NCBI GenBank assembly: GCA_000198515.1
Contig: FP929140.1
Location: 3,508,527 to 3,572,526 of the forward strand
DNA length: 64,000 nt
Reading direction: 5' to 3'
DNA from: a gamma proteobacterium HdN1
GTDB taxonomy: Bacteria > Pseudomonadota > Gammaproteobacteria > Pseudomonadales > Ketobacteraceae
In this document: positions 12,815 through 20,471 of the stretch, piece by piece
Numbering within the stretch: the first letter of the stretch is position 1
Layout of the letters: the number at the start of each line of letters is the position of its first letter
Notes under the pieces: model-generated
What the model saw: only the letters and a program-made list of their open reading frames with translations
Databases searched by the model: none
What the model was told of the DNA's origin: nothing
Position numbers and translations under genes: made by a program

Positions 12815-13444
12815 ATGACATCCTTGCGCACGCGCAGACGGATGGTCAAGCGTTTGCGCGAAGCTGGAATCAGCCAGCCTGAAGTGCTTGCCGTGATGGA
12901 AAAAACGCCGCGCCACCTGTTTGTGGATGAGGCGTTTGCGCACCGCGCCTATGAAGATACTGCGCTTCCCATCGGTTTCAATCAAACCATCTCGCAGCCC
13001 TATATCGTGGCGCGGATGACAGGGCTTCTGTTGCAGGCCGGGCCGCTGAGTGATGTTTTGGAGATCGGTACGGGGTCTGGTTATCAGACGGCGATTCTGG
13101 CGCAGCTCGTCAAGCATGTCTATTCGCTGGAGCGAATCAAGGCTCTGCAAGATCGGGCGCGCCAGCGTTTGCATTCTTTGCGTATCCGCAATGTGAGCCT
13201 TCGCCATTCCGATGGCGGGTTGGGCTGGGCGGAACAGGCGCCTTATGACGGAATCCTTGCGGCCGCTGCTCCTGCGGAGATTCCAGAAGATTTGATTCTG
13301 CAGCTACGGCCAGGTGGGCGGATGGTGATCCCGGTCGGCGGGGCTAGCCAGCAGCTCGTGCTGGTGATTCGTAAAGAGCGCGGCTTTGAACGACAAGTTG
13401 TGGAAGATGTCAACTTTGTCCCCTTTCAGTCTGGGATTGCGTAG
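12815..13444 (+). CDS. pcm: Protein-L-isoaspartate O-methyltransferase
   Basis: 209 aa from the ATG at 12815, which follows GGGAGAGGG. An upstream in-frame ATG at 12740 would add 25 residues without family similarity, whereas 209 aa equals the usual Pcm length (208). It methylates isoaspartyl residues with S-adenosylmethionine to start repair of aged proteins. Motifs: [21 protein letters not shown] motif [19 protein letters not shown], and GGRMVIPVG. Located upstream of nlpD-rpoS as usual. Confidence 0.94.
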   Translation: MTSLRTRRRMVKRLREAGISQPEVLAVMEKTPRHLFVDEAFAHRAYEDTALPIGFNQTISQPYIVARMTGLLLQAGPLSDVLEIGTGSGYQTAILAQLVKHVYSLERIKALQDRARQRLHSLRIRNVSLRHSDGGLGWAEQAPYDGILAAAAPAEIPEDLILQLRPGGRMVIPVGGASQQLVLVIRKERGFERQVVEDVNFVPFQSGIA

Positions 13445-13608
13445 GAACGCGGCGCGCCGTGTGCTCCGCAAGGCGGGTGACTGGGCTTGAATCAAAGCGG
13501 GCTCCTCGACTTGGGCAAGGCGTTTTAATAGATTATTTATTGTTCGGATTTGCAATCCTTATTGCGTTTGTTTATAAATTAAGCGAACATGTTGTGAGCA
13601 AGAGCGGC

Positions 13609-14418
13609 ATGCGCGTCGGTCCGAAAACCACTTTATTCCGACAAGCTTCTTCCGCTCGGTGGATTGCAGTTGTGTGGGCGCTCGCTTTTGTATTGGTGGG
13701 GTGCACCTCTAGCCCGTATGAGCCGCGTGCGTTGCAAGGTGTTGCTGGTGATGCGTTTTATACGGTGGGCAAGGGGGATACATTGTATTCCATTGCAGCC
13801 CATTACGGGTTGAGTCACAAGGAGCTTGCTAGGCTAAACGGGATTTCAGATCCGCGAAAGATCCACGTTGGGCAGAAAATTCGGGTTCGGAAATCTACTG
13901 GCCCTAACAATAATTCACGCATTTTTACAAAAAATAACGTAAAGTCGTCCGTTGGAGGTAAGCAGCAGGCAAACCAAAAAGGTAATAAGAATGCGCCAGA
14001 GTATAGCAAACGAGTCCAAGGAAAAGTTGCAAATGGAAACACTGGCGCGGTAGCTTGGGTATGGCCGACGAGAGGAACCATCGTTGAACGGTTTTCTGAG
14101 CATGGGAACGTCAATAAAGGGATTGACCTTGGTGGACGGCTGGGCGAGCCGGTGTTTGCAGCGGCGAGCGGTGTCGTGGCCTATAGTGGGTCCGGGATCG
14201 TGGGTTATGGGAATCTGATCATAATAAAACATAATGACGTTTATCTTTCTGCATACGCTCACAACAGCCGTTTGCTGGTGGCAGAGGGAAATAATGTTAA
14301 AGCAGGGCAGAAGATTGCCGAAATAGGCTCCACTGGAGCGCAGGGCAATCGGCTGCACTTTGAGATCCGAAGGTATGGTCGTCCGGTAGACCCGCTGGGG
14401 TATCTGCCGAAGCGTTAA
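13609..14418 (+). CDS. nlpD: Murein hydrolase activator lipoprotein NlpD
   Basis: 269 aa from the ATG at 13609. A hydrophobic signal with lipobox LVGC predicts an outer-membrane lipoprotein. A LysM domain (YTVGKGDTLYSIAAHYGLS to GQKIRVR) is followed by a Lys/Asn-rich linker and a C-terminal LytM/M23 domain. The peptidase site is degenerate: KGIDLGG lacks the first zinc His, and the HxH motif is replaced by RLH in NRLHFEIR. It therefore should be non-catalytic and activate an amidase (AmiC in E. coli). Frame is open upstream to a GTG at 13459, which would bury the signal peptide. In E. coli the main rpoS promoter lies in nlpD. Confidence 0.9.
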   Translation: MRVGPKTTLFRQASSARWIAVVWALAFVLVGCTSSPYEPRALQGVAGDAFYTVGKGDTLYSIAAHYGLSHKELARLNGISDPRKIHVGQKIRVRKSTGPNNNSRIFTKNNVKSSVGGKQQANQKGNKNAPEYSKRVQGKVANGNTGAVAWVWPTRGTIVERFSEHGNVNKGIDLGGRLGEPVFAAASGVVAYSGSGIVGYGNLIIIKHNDVYLSAYAHNSRLLVAEGNNVKAGQKIAEIGSTGAQGNRLHFEIRRYGRPVDPLGYLPKR

Positions 14419-14525
14419 GGGAATGCTGCGTTGATGATTCGAAATTGGGGCGCGTGAGTTGCGGTGGAAACAAAATTAAAAAGAGATCCGCGCGCGTTTA
14501 AAAGGTCCTGGCACGAGAAAACAAT

Positions 14526-15554
14526 ATGAATCAAGCGGAACGGGAAACCGACATCATTGAAGAAGATTTGGTGGAATTCGACCCTGAAATCGAGGGCGGA
14601 TTCGAAGAGCGGGCGGAAGAACTGCGTTCGCGATTCGGTCAGCACGGAGAGGAGGGCGATTTTGCAAGCGATGAGTCTGATGCCGAAACGTTTCGGCGCC
14701 AAGAAGGTGGCATCACAAAAACGCTGGACGCCACCCAGATTTATCTGAATGAGATTGGCTTTTCGCCACTTCTTACTCCAGAAGAAGAAGTGTATTACGC
14801 GCGGCGAGCGCTGCGCGGCAATGCAGATGCGCGTAAACGCATGATTGAGAGCAACCTGCGTTTGGTGGTGAAAATTGCTCGCCGCTATGTGAATCGTGGT
14901 CTTTCGCTTCTGGATTTGATTGAAGAAGGCAATCTGGGTTTGATTCGTGCGGTCGAGAAATTCGATCCGGAACGCGGTTTTCGGTTTTCGACGTATGCAA
15001 CGTGGTGGATTCGCCAGACGATTGAACGGGCGATCATGAACCAGACGCGCACCATTCGCTTGCCGATCCACGTGGTGAAAGAGCTCAATGTGTATCTGCG
15101 TGCTGCGCGGGAGTTGACCCAAAAGCTTGACCATGAGCCGACGCCAGAAGAAATTTCGGCGCTGCTGGATAAGCCGCTGGAAGACGTAAAACGCATGTTG
15201 GGTCTGAATGAGCGGATTTCGAGCGTGGATTCGCCGGTTGGGTTTGATTCTGATAAATCGCTGCTCGACACCATTGCGGACACTAAAAACACTGATCCCG
15301 CTGAGCTTTTGCAGGATGCGGATCTAAAAAACAGCATTGATTATTGGTTGGATCAACTGCCTGGCAAACAGCGCGAAGTCATTGCGCGCAGGTTTGGTTT
15401 GCGCGGCTTTGAAATGAGTACTTTGGAAGAAGTGGGCCGTGAGATTGGCTTGACGCGTGAGCGGGTTCGGCAAATTCAGGTGGAGGCACTCAAGCGTCTG
15501 CGTGATTTGCTTGAAAAGCAGGGTTTGAGCGGAGAGTCTCTATTTGGCAGCTGA
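14526..15554 (+). CDS. rpoS: RNA polymerase sigma factor RpoS
   Basis: 342 aa; stationary-phase and general stress sigma factor. An acidic N-terminus precedes region 1.2 ([20 protein letters not shown]), region 2 with [18 protein letters not shown], region 3 ([20 protein letters not shown]) and region 4 with the [23 protein letters not shown]. Length matches other gammaproteobacterial RpoS (330-345). The Shine-Dalgarno is weak and the leader after nlpD is about 107 bases, compatible with translational control as known for rpoS, though I cannot define the structure. A strong terminator follows. Confidence 0.97.
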   Translation: MNQAERETDIIEEDLVEFDPEIEGGFEERAEELRSRFGQHGEEGDFASDESDAETFRRQEGGITKTLDATQIYLNEIGFSPLLTPEEEVYYARRALRGNADARKRMIESNLRLVVKIARRYVNRGLSLLDLIEEGNLGLIRAVEKFDPERGFRFSTYATWWIRQTIERAIMNQTRTIRLPIHVVKELNVYLRAARELTQKLDHEPTPEEISALLDKPLEDVKRMLGLNERISSVDSPVGFDSDKSLLDTIADTKNTDPAELLQDADLKNSIDYWLDQLPGKQREVIARRFGLRGFEMSTLEEVGREIGLTRERVRQIQVEALKRLRDLLEKQGLSGESLFGS

Positions 15555-15610
15555 TGGTGGTCGTGGCTTTATCAGCCGCATCGCTTTTTCATGACATGAT
15601 TTTTGGATGG

Positions 15611-15646
15611 AACGACAAAAGGCCGCTTGCGGCCTTTTGTCGTTTT
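15611..15646. terminator. Rho-independent terminator after rpoS
   Basis: A 16-bp perfect stem (left arm 15611-15626, right arm 15629-15644, core AAAAGGCCGC/GCGGCCTTTT) with a two-base centre, followed by T residues. A-rich on the left and T-rich on the right, so it could work in both directions. Confidence 0.92.
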
Positions 15647-15687
15647 GGCGGAAGGCGCTCGCTGGGCCTTTTGTTGCCGCTAAAAGT

Positions 15688-15701
15688 TTGATCTAGATCA
15701 C
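15688..15701. promoter_or_regulatory. FNR/ANR-like binding site
   Basis: TTGATCTAGATCAC matches the FNR/ANR consensus TTGAT-N4-ATCAA at nine of ten positions and contains the perfect palindrome TGATCTAGATCA. It lies about 120 bases upstream of the FAD oxidoreductase start. Function inferred from consensus only. Confidence 0.5.
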
Positions 15702-15764
15702 GAAACCCGTCGGTACTGTGGTTGATACTGTTTTTAGACTCGCCGGTCACATGCGAGTTCAAAC

Positions 15765-15807
15765 GTGGCGTATTCCCAAGATATAACAGTGGCGTATTGA
15801 TATAACA
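15765..15807 (+). repeat. Direct repeat in the leader of the FAD oxidoreductase gene
   Basis: gtggcgtatt...atataaca occurs at 15765-15788 and, with a five-base deletion, at 15789-15807. Both copies end in an AT-rich ATATAACA that resembles a -10 box, so the duplication may have duplicated a promoter element. Confidence 0.6.
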
Positions 15808-15821
15808 AGAGGAACAGCATC

Positions 15822-17339
15822 ATGACGGCAGCGGAACATCTGGAACCTGATTGGGATGTGGTGGTGATCGGTACGGGGATGGGGGGCTCTTCGGCGGGTG
15901 CCGTTTGTGCTCATCATGGCTTGAAAACGCTGATTCTGGAGAAGAATCCGCGGCCGGGAGGAGCTTGTTCGTATTATGAAAAGCACGGTTTTCGCATGGA
16001 CTGTGGAACGCATTTGTTTATTCGTGGCAACAAGGGGCCGTTTGGGGCGCTGACGCGGCGCTTGGGGCTTGGTGAGCCGATTGAGTTTCGCCACACGCCT
16101 TATACGGTGCACCTGAAAGGAATGGGGGTGGATGCCAAGGTTCCTCAAAATATACTGGGGCGTGCCGCAATTGCGCCTTGGATTGCGTGGCAGGCGCGTA
16201 TTTCACCGTTGGAATATCCGGGAATTGCGCGGCTGATGCTCGACATTGTGATGAAAAAGCCGCACGAAATTGAGATTCTGAATAATTTTACCGTTGAAGA
16301 ATATATGCTGCGCTTTACCCAGAACGAGGAAATTCGCGCGGCGTTCGGTATGCTTTTGGGCTTGTTTTTTACTTTGCCGCCGTGGGAAGCTTCTGCCGGT
16401 GAATCTATCTGGAATTTGCAGAAATTTATTCTGGAAATGAATCTGGGCTATCCAAAGGGGGGTGCGGTGGCGATTCCGGAAGCGTTCTTGGGAGGCGCAA
16501 GGAAGCACGGTGCAACCGTTCGCATGAAGGCCAATGTGAAAAAAATTGAGGTCGAAAATGGGCAGGTGCGGGCGGTTATTTTGCGAAATGGTGAACGTAT
16601 CACAACGCGCACGGTGATTTCGACGACTTCTCTCGGCGATACGGTGAGTGAGCTGGTAGGCGAGGAGCATTTTCCCGCACCTTATGTAGAACGTGCTCGT
16701 GGAATTAAACCTTCATGGACGGCGGTGCAAGCAAAAATTGCGGTGAAGAAGCGGGTGATTGATGCGGGGTCGCTGGTGGGAGGAACGCCTCTAAAAATGG
16801 ACCGCAAACTTACCGGTAGCTTTTTGCATGAAGCGATGGGCTCCCTTGAGAAAGGACGTTATTCTGGGTTTGTGCCGATTTATGCGCCGGTACCCACCAA
16901 TTATGATCCAACTCTTGCACCTGAGGGCTGCCAGATCATTACTGCAGTTGCGGTTGCGCCTACTCTGGATATCGAACTAGAGGATGGCGAGCAGCGCTGG
17001 ATGGATGGCTTGATGGAGTCGATGTACGAAATGGTGCCGGCGTTACGTAAAAATATGCTGTTTTACGATACGTGGTCGGTAAAAACTTTGGCGGTGTGGA
17101 TTGGCAAGAGCAACGGATCGGCAATTACCACCAGCCAAACGCCGGATCAGGTGGGGTTAAAGCGGCCTGCGCATCGCACCCCAGTGAGTGGTTTGTACAT
17201 CGCTGGGGATTGCGGAGGGCATGCACGCGGTGTCGGCACGGAGCTTGCGTGTCAGAGTGGCATGGATTGTGGTGATGAGGTCACCAGTGATTTGCGCCAC
17301 TATGTGTTGCCGATACAGCGAATTGCACTTGCGTCGTAA
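15822..17339 (+). CDS. FAD-dependent oxidoreductase of the phytoene desaturase/carotenoid isomerase type
   Basis: 505 aa; AGAGGA Shine-Dalgarno before ATG. The N-terminal dinucleotide-binding motif VVVIGTGMGGSSAGAVCAHH and LILEKNPRPGGACSYYEKHG are typical of COG1233 (phytoene dehydrogenase-related proteins). The C-terminal FAD contact is GLYIAGDCGGHARGVGTELA. No carotenoid genes (crtB, crtE) are nearby, so the substrate is uncertain; proteins of this group desaturate or isomerise polyenes or oxidise other lipids. It stands alone between the rpoS terminator and a convergent esterase, and an FNR/ANR-like box upstream hints at oxygen-dependent control. Confidence 0.75.
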   Translation: MTAAEHLEPDWDVVVIGTGMGGSSAGAVCAHHGLKTLILEKNPRPGGACSYYEKHGFRMDCGTHLFIRGNKGPFGALTRRLGLGEPIEFRHTPYTVHLKGMGVDAKVPQNILGRAAIAPWIAWQARISPLEYPGIARLMLDIVMKKPHEIEILNNFTVEEYMLRFTQNEEIRAAFGMLLGLFFTLPPWEASAGESIWNLQKFILEMNLGYPKGGAVAIPEAFLGGARKHGATVRMKANVKKIEVENGQVRAVILRNGERITTRTVISTTSLGDTVSELVGEEHFPAPYVERARGIKPSWTAVQAKIAVKKRVIDAGSLVGGTPLKMDRKLTGSFLHEAMGSLEKGRYSGFVPIYAPVPTNYDPTLAPEGCQIITAVAVAPTLDIELEDGEQRWMDGLMESMYEMVPALRKNMLFYDTWSVKTLAVWIGKSNGSAITTSQTPDQVGLKRPAHRTPVSGLYIAGDCGGHARGVGTELACQSGMDCGDEVTSDLRHYVLPIQRIALAS

Positions 17340-17342
17340 TTT

Positions 17343-18437
17343 TTATTGCTTTGGCTTTTCCGCTGGCGTTGGAATCGTGCAGGTTGGCCATGCGTCTGTG
17401 CATTTGGGTGAGATGCCTTTTAAGTAGTAATCAAACCACGCAGTGGTCGCTGTAAAGGCATCTGTCGCTGCGTTTTTGGTGTAGGCGTGCCCGCCGTAAT
17501 GGATCGGAGTGAGTGCGGCGGTGCGCCCGAACTCGTTGAGTTTTGCGTAAAAATGATCGGAAATTTCTGGCTCGACGATGTCGTCGTTGCTGCTGTGTAT
17601 CAATAAGGTCGGCGCGCCAACGCTGTCGATGTATCGAATGGGGGATGCATTCTCTAGTTGTTCCACTAAACCCGGTGAACGGTTTCTGAGTTCGCTGACG
17701 CTGTAGAAGGGCGTGTATTGCTCGCCTTCCGTTTCAGGATCGGTGTCGCCTATCAGTGTTGCTAACCAGCCGCGGGCCGCAGAGAGGAGTTCGAGTGCTT
17801 CGTCGCCAGTGCCGCCTTGTTCGCCCCACCATTCCAATGTGTCGCTCGGCGCTGACCAGGCAGAAACGGCTTGGACGCTGGCGTCACCTTCCGAGGGACA
17901 AACTGCCGGATCAAAGCCGTCGGTGCTGTCGGTTTCGCCTAGCATTAGTGCGAGGTGCCCACCTGCAGAGTGGCCGGTGACGCCGATTTTTGTCGTGTCG
18001 ATCTGGTACTCATCTGCGTGGGTTCGTAGCCAGCGTACTGCGCACTTGACGTCTTGAATTTGGGCGGGCCAAGGATTGGCGTAGGGGGCTTCGTCAACTC
18101 TTAGCGTTTTGGTCAGGCGGTAGCTGGTGGATGCGACGATGTAGCCTTTTGCCGCTAAAGCCTTCAGATTGGCTTCGGTAAAGGGGGCTCGCAGCTGGAC
18201 AGGGCGAAGGGCGGCATCCACTGGGTAGGCCCAACCGCCGCCGTGTACTACCAGAATTGCAGGGTATTGGCGTGTTGGCTCGGCATTCTTGCTCTTAGGC
18301 GGCGTAAAGAGGATCATTTTTAGGTCTTGGCCGCCCACCTCTGCATAGCTTACTTGCTTGCCGTCGGTGCCGCATCCAGAGAGGGTCAGTGTCATGGCTG
18401 CGATGGCTGCGATTGAGGTGGGGGATAAATGTGGCAA
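17343..18437 (-). CDS. Alpha/beta-hydrolase esterase, predicted lipoprotein
   Basis: 364 aa, starting at a TTG supported by an AAGGAGG Shine-Dalgarno five to six bases away. The signal peptide ends in lipobox LSGC, so the mature protein should be a lipid-anchored envelope protein. The hydrolase fold shows the oxyanion motif VVHGGGWAYP, the nucleophile elbow GVTGHSAGGHLALMLG, an acid residue in HSSNDDIVEP and the terminal His in HYGGHAY. It resembles the BD-FAE/hormone-sensitive-lipase-like esterases. The substrate is unknown. It converges on the FAD oxidoreductase with three bases between stops. Confidence 0.8.
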   Translation of the reverse strand: MPHLSPTSIAAIAAMTLTLSGCGTDGKQVSYAEVGGQDLKMILFTPPKSKNAEPTRQYPAILVVHGGGWAYPVDAALRPVQLRAPFTEANLKALAAKGYIVASTSYRLTKTLRVDEAPYANPWPAQIQDVKCAVRWLRTHADEYQIDTTKIGVTGHSAGGHLALMLGETDSTDGFDPAVCPSEGDASVQAVSAWSAPSDTLEWWGEQGGTGDEALELLSAARGWLATLIGDTDPETEGEQYTPFYSVSELRNRSPGLVEQLENASPIRYIDSVGAPTLLIHSSNDDIVEPEISDHFYAKLNEFGRTAALTPIHYGGHAYTKNAATDAFTATTAWFDYYLKGISPKCTDAWPTCTIPTPAEKPKQ

Positions 18438-18532
18438 GGGAACCTCCTTGTGTGTTTTCGCGAACGAATGAGCGTCCTGTGTCTCGCGAATGAATTCTAA
18501 TTGTTAATCTGAGGCGAAAGATTGTACGAAAG

Positions 18533-19120
18533 TTAAACTTGTTTGTACCGAAAACATCCGACTAGGTGGTCATTCACCATGCCGATGGCCTGCATGTGGG
18601 CATACAGAATCGTTGAACCGACGAAGGCCATGCCGCGCTTTTTGAGTGCCTTTGCCAAGGCGTCACTTTCGGGGGTGGTGATGGGGACCTGATCGTGGCG
18701 CTGCCAGTGGTTTACGATGGGTTTATGGTGTACGAAATTCCAGATGAACTGATCGAAACTGCCGAATTCTTGCTGAATTTGTAGAAATATTTGGGCATTT
18801 TGACGTGCCGCAAACACCTTGCGACGGTTACGGATGATGGCTGGATTTTGTAGCAGCGCCTCAAGTTCGGTGTCTGCCATAGCGGCGATGCGTGCGGGCT
18901 CAAAATTATGGTAGACGCTGCGGTAGGCTTCGCGTCGCTTGAGGATGGTTTCCCAGCTGAGCCCTGCTTGGGCGCCTTCGAGGATGAGCATTTCAAAATG
19001 CTTGCGTTCGTCGTGTACAGGTACGCCCCATTCGTGATCATGATAGTCCAGATAGAATTGTGGCTTTCCTTGGGCCCATTGGCAGCGTTGTGGTTGCGGG
19101 GTATGGTCAATAATGTTCAT
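18533..19120 (-). CDS. tag: DNA-3-methyladenine glycosylase I
   Basis: 195 aa; removes 3-methyladenine from alkylated DNA. RCQWAQG and YLDYHDHEWGVPVHDERKHF at the N-terminus, LEGAQAGLSWETILKRREAY in the middle and the C-terminal NDHLVGCFRY match the Tag family, including Cys and His ligands of its zinc site. E. coli Tag is 187 aa. The ATG has GGAG eight bases upstream. It is divergent from the phosphodiesterase-type gene at 19270 and follows, on the same strand, the esterase without an obvious shared operon. Confidence 0.94.
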   Translation of the reverse strand: MNIIDHTPQPQRCQWAQGKPQFYLDYHDHEWGVPVHDERKHFEMLILEGAQAGLSWETILKRREAYRSVYHNFEPARIAAMADTELEALLQNPAIIRNRRKVFAARQNAQIFLQIQQEFGSFDQFIWNFVHHKPIVNHWQRHDQVPITTPESDALAKALKKRGMAFVGSTILYAHMQAIGMVNDHLVGCFRYKQV

Positions 19121-19269
19121 GGAATGGCTCCGCGAAATTTATGGAAATGTTGGGTTGGCAAAAAACTAGCATACCATTCATCTGGGAGGGTGTTTTCGCC
19201 GCTCTGCGGCCTCTTTCGCGATAAATTGCACTATGATTCAGGGAGGTTTGAAAAGGCTGGAGGGGTATT

Positions 19270-20463
19270 TTGAACGCTCACTTGGATTCGCGATGGCCGA
19301 CCGATGCGGTTTTGCCTGACTATGGTTTTCAAGAGGCTTGTGGTTTTCAGGGGATTTATGGCCTGGCTCACGGGTTGCGGCGGTGGCTGCACGATCCGCA
19401 GGGGGAATTTTCCTATGCAGGCATTGTCAAGACGGTGCCGGCCGTTGTGGTGTTGTGGGTTGTAGATGGGCTTGGGTTTCACTATCTAAACGGGGTGGGA
19501 GCAAAGTCGGAGCTGGCCAAGTACTGCAAGCAGCGCCTGACTTCGGTTTTTCCGAGTACGACCGCGAGCGCAATCACGACGTTAATGACGGGCACGTCTC
19601 CTGCGCAGCATGGTTTGAATGGCTGGTTTATTCGGGATGTTGCGCGCGGTGGGGTGCTTGCACCTCTACCGTTGTATTTGCGTGGCGGGGATGGACAGAT
19701 TGATGTCCATGAACCTTCGCCGTTGTTTCGTGAGCCGTCGATGTTTTTTCAGGCGCAGAGGCCAGTCGTTACGGTATCGCCGCGTGAAATCGCGTTCTCT
19801 ACCTATTCTCAGCATCACGCGGAGGGTGCTTATGTGCGGCCTTATAAGGGGCTTGCAGCCTTAGAGCAGGAAATCGTAGAGGCGGTGCGGGGCTTTGACC
19901 GGCGCGGTGGTTTGGTGCATGCCTATTATCCACGGTTTGACGGAATTCGGCACAAGTATGGTGCTCACTCCGCGCAGGCGGAGGAATGTTTCTGGAAGAT
20001 CGATGCGACTTTTGCACGCTTGTGCGAGCGCTTAAAGCCACTGGGCGCATCTGTTCTGGTGACCGCAGATCACGGGTTTATTGACAGTTCGCCAGAAAAA
20101 ACCATCACCATCGGATTGAACGATCCTGTAAAGGAAATGTTAGACGCGCCGCTTTTTGGTGAACGCAGGCTTGCATTTTGCGCTGTACGTCATGGTGCTG
20201 AAGCGGATTTTGAAAGTTGGGCCGCTGAGATTTTAGCGCAACGTGCAGTCTGTGTGCGCGGCGCAGAATGCATCGCTTCGGGCGTATTTGGGCCGGGTAA
20301 GCCGCATCCACTTTTGGCAGAGCGGGTGGGAAGTCACGTGCTGCTGATGGAGCCGGGCTGGACGATTGTCGATCACGTTGAGGGTGAGGTGTCGTTTGAT
20401 TTGATAGGCGTTCACGGCGGCCTAACCGCAAATGAAATGTATGTCCCACTGGTTGTGTGCTGA
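19270..20463 (+). CDS. Type I phosphodiesterase/alkaline-phosphatase-superfamily hydrolase
   Basis: 397 aa, TTG start with a GGAGGGG Shine-Dalgarno six bases upstream. Metal-binding and catalytic features of the nucleotide pyrophosphatase family are visible: the first Asp in VVDGLGFHYL, the Thr nucleophile region FPSTTASAITTLMTGTSPAQHG, FDGIRHKYGAHS, the Asp-His pair in VTADHGF and a final His in GVHGGLTANEMYVPL. No signal peptide is evident, so it is probably cytoplasmic. Members cleave phosphodiesters or pyrophosphates; the substrate cannot be stated. The hybrid kinase gene starts nine bases after its stop. Confidence 0.8.
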   Translation: MNAHLDSRWPTDAVLPDYGFQEACGFQGIYGLAHGLRRWLHDPQGEFSYAGIVKTVPAVVVLWVVDGLGFHYLNGVGAKSELAKYCKQRLTSVFPSTTASAITTLMTGTSPAQHGLNGWFIRDVARGGVLAPLPLYLRGGDGQIDVHEPSPLFREPSMFFQAQRPVVTVSPREIAFSTYSQHHAEGAYVRPYKGLAALEQEIVEAVRGFDRRGGLVHAYYPRFDGIRHKYGAHSAQAEECFWKIDATFARLCERLKPLGASVLVTADHGFIDSSPEKTITIGLNDPVKEMLDAPLFGERRLAFCAVRHGAEADFESWAAEILAQRAVCVRGAECIASGVFGPGKPHPLLAERVGSHVLLMEPGWTIVDHVEGEVSFDLIGVHGGLTANEMYVPLVVC

Positions 20464-20471
20464 GGCAGCAA

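Noticed and set aside
13459-13608. NlpD start at the upstream GTG
   Set aside because: It would place about 50 residues before the lipoprotein signal peptide, which should be N-terminal.
14415-15134. Minus-strand open frame of 239 codons opposite rpoS
   Set aside because: Antisense to a well-conserved gene and without family features.
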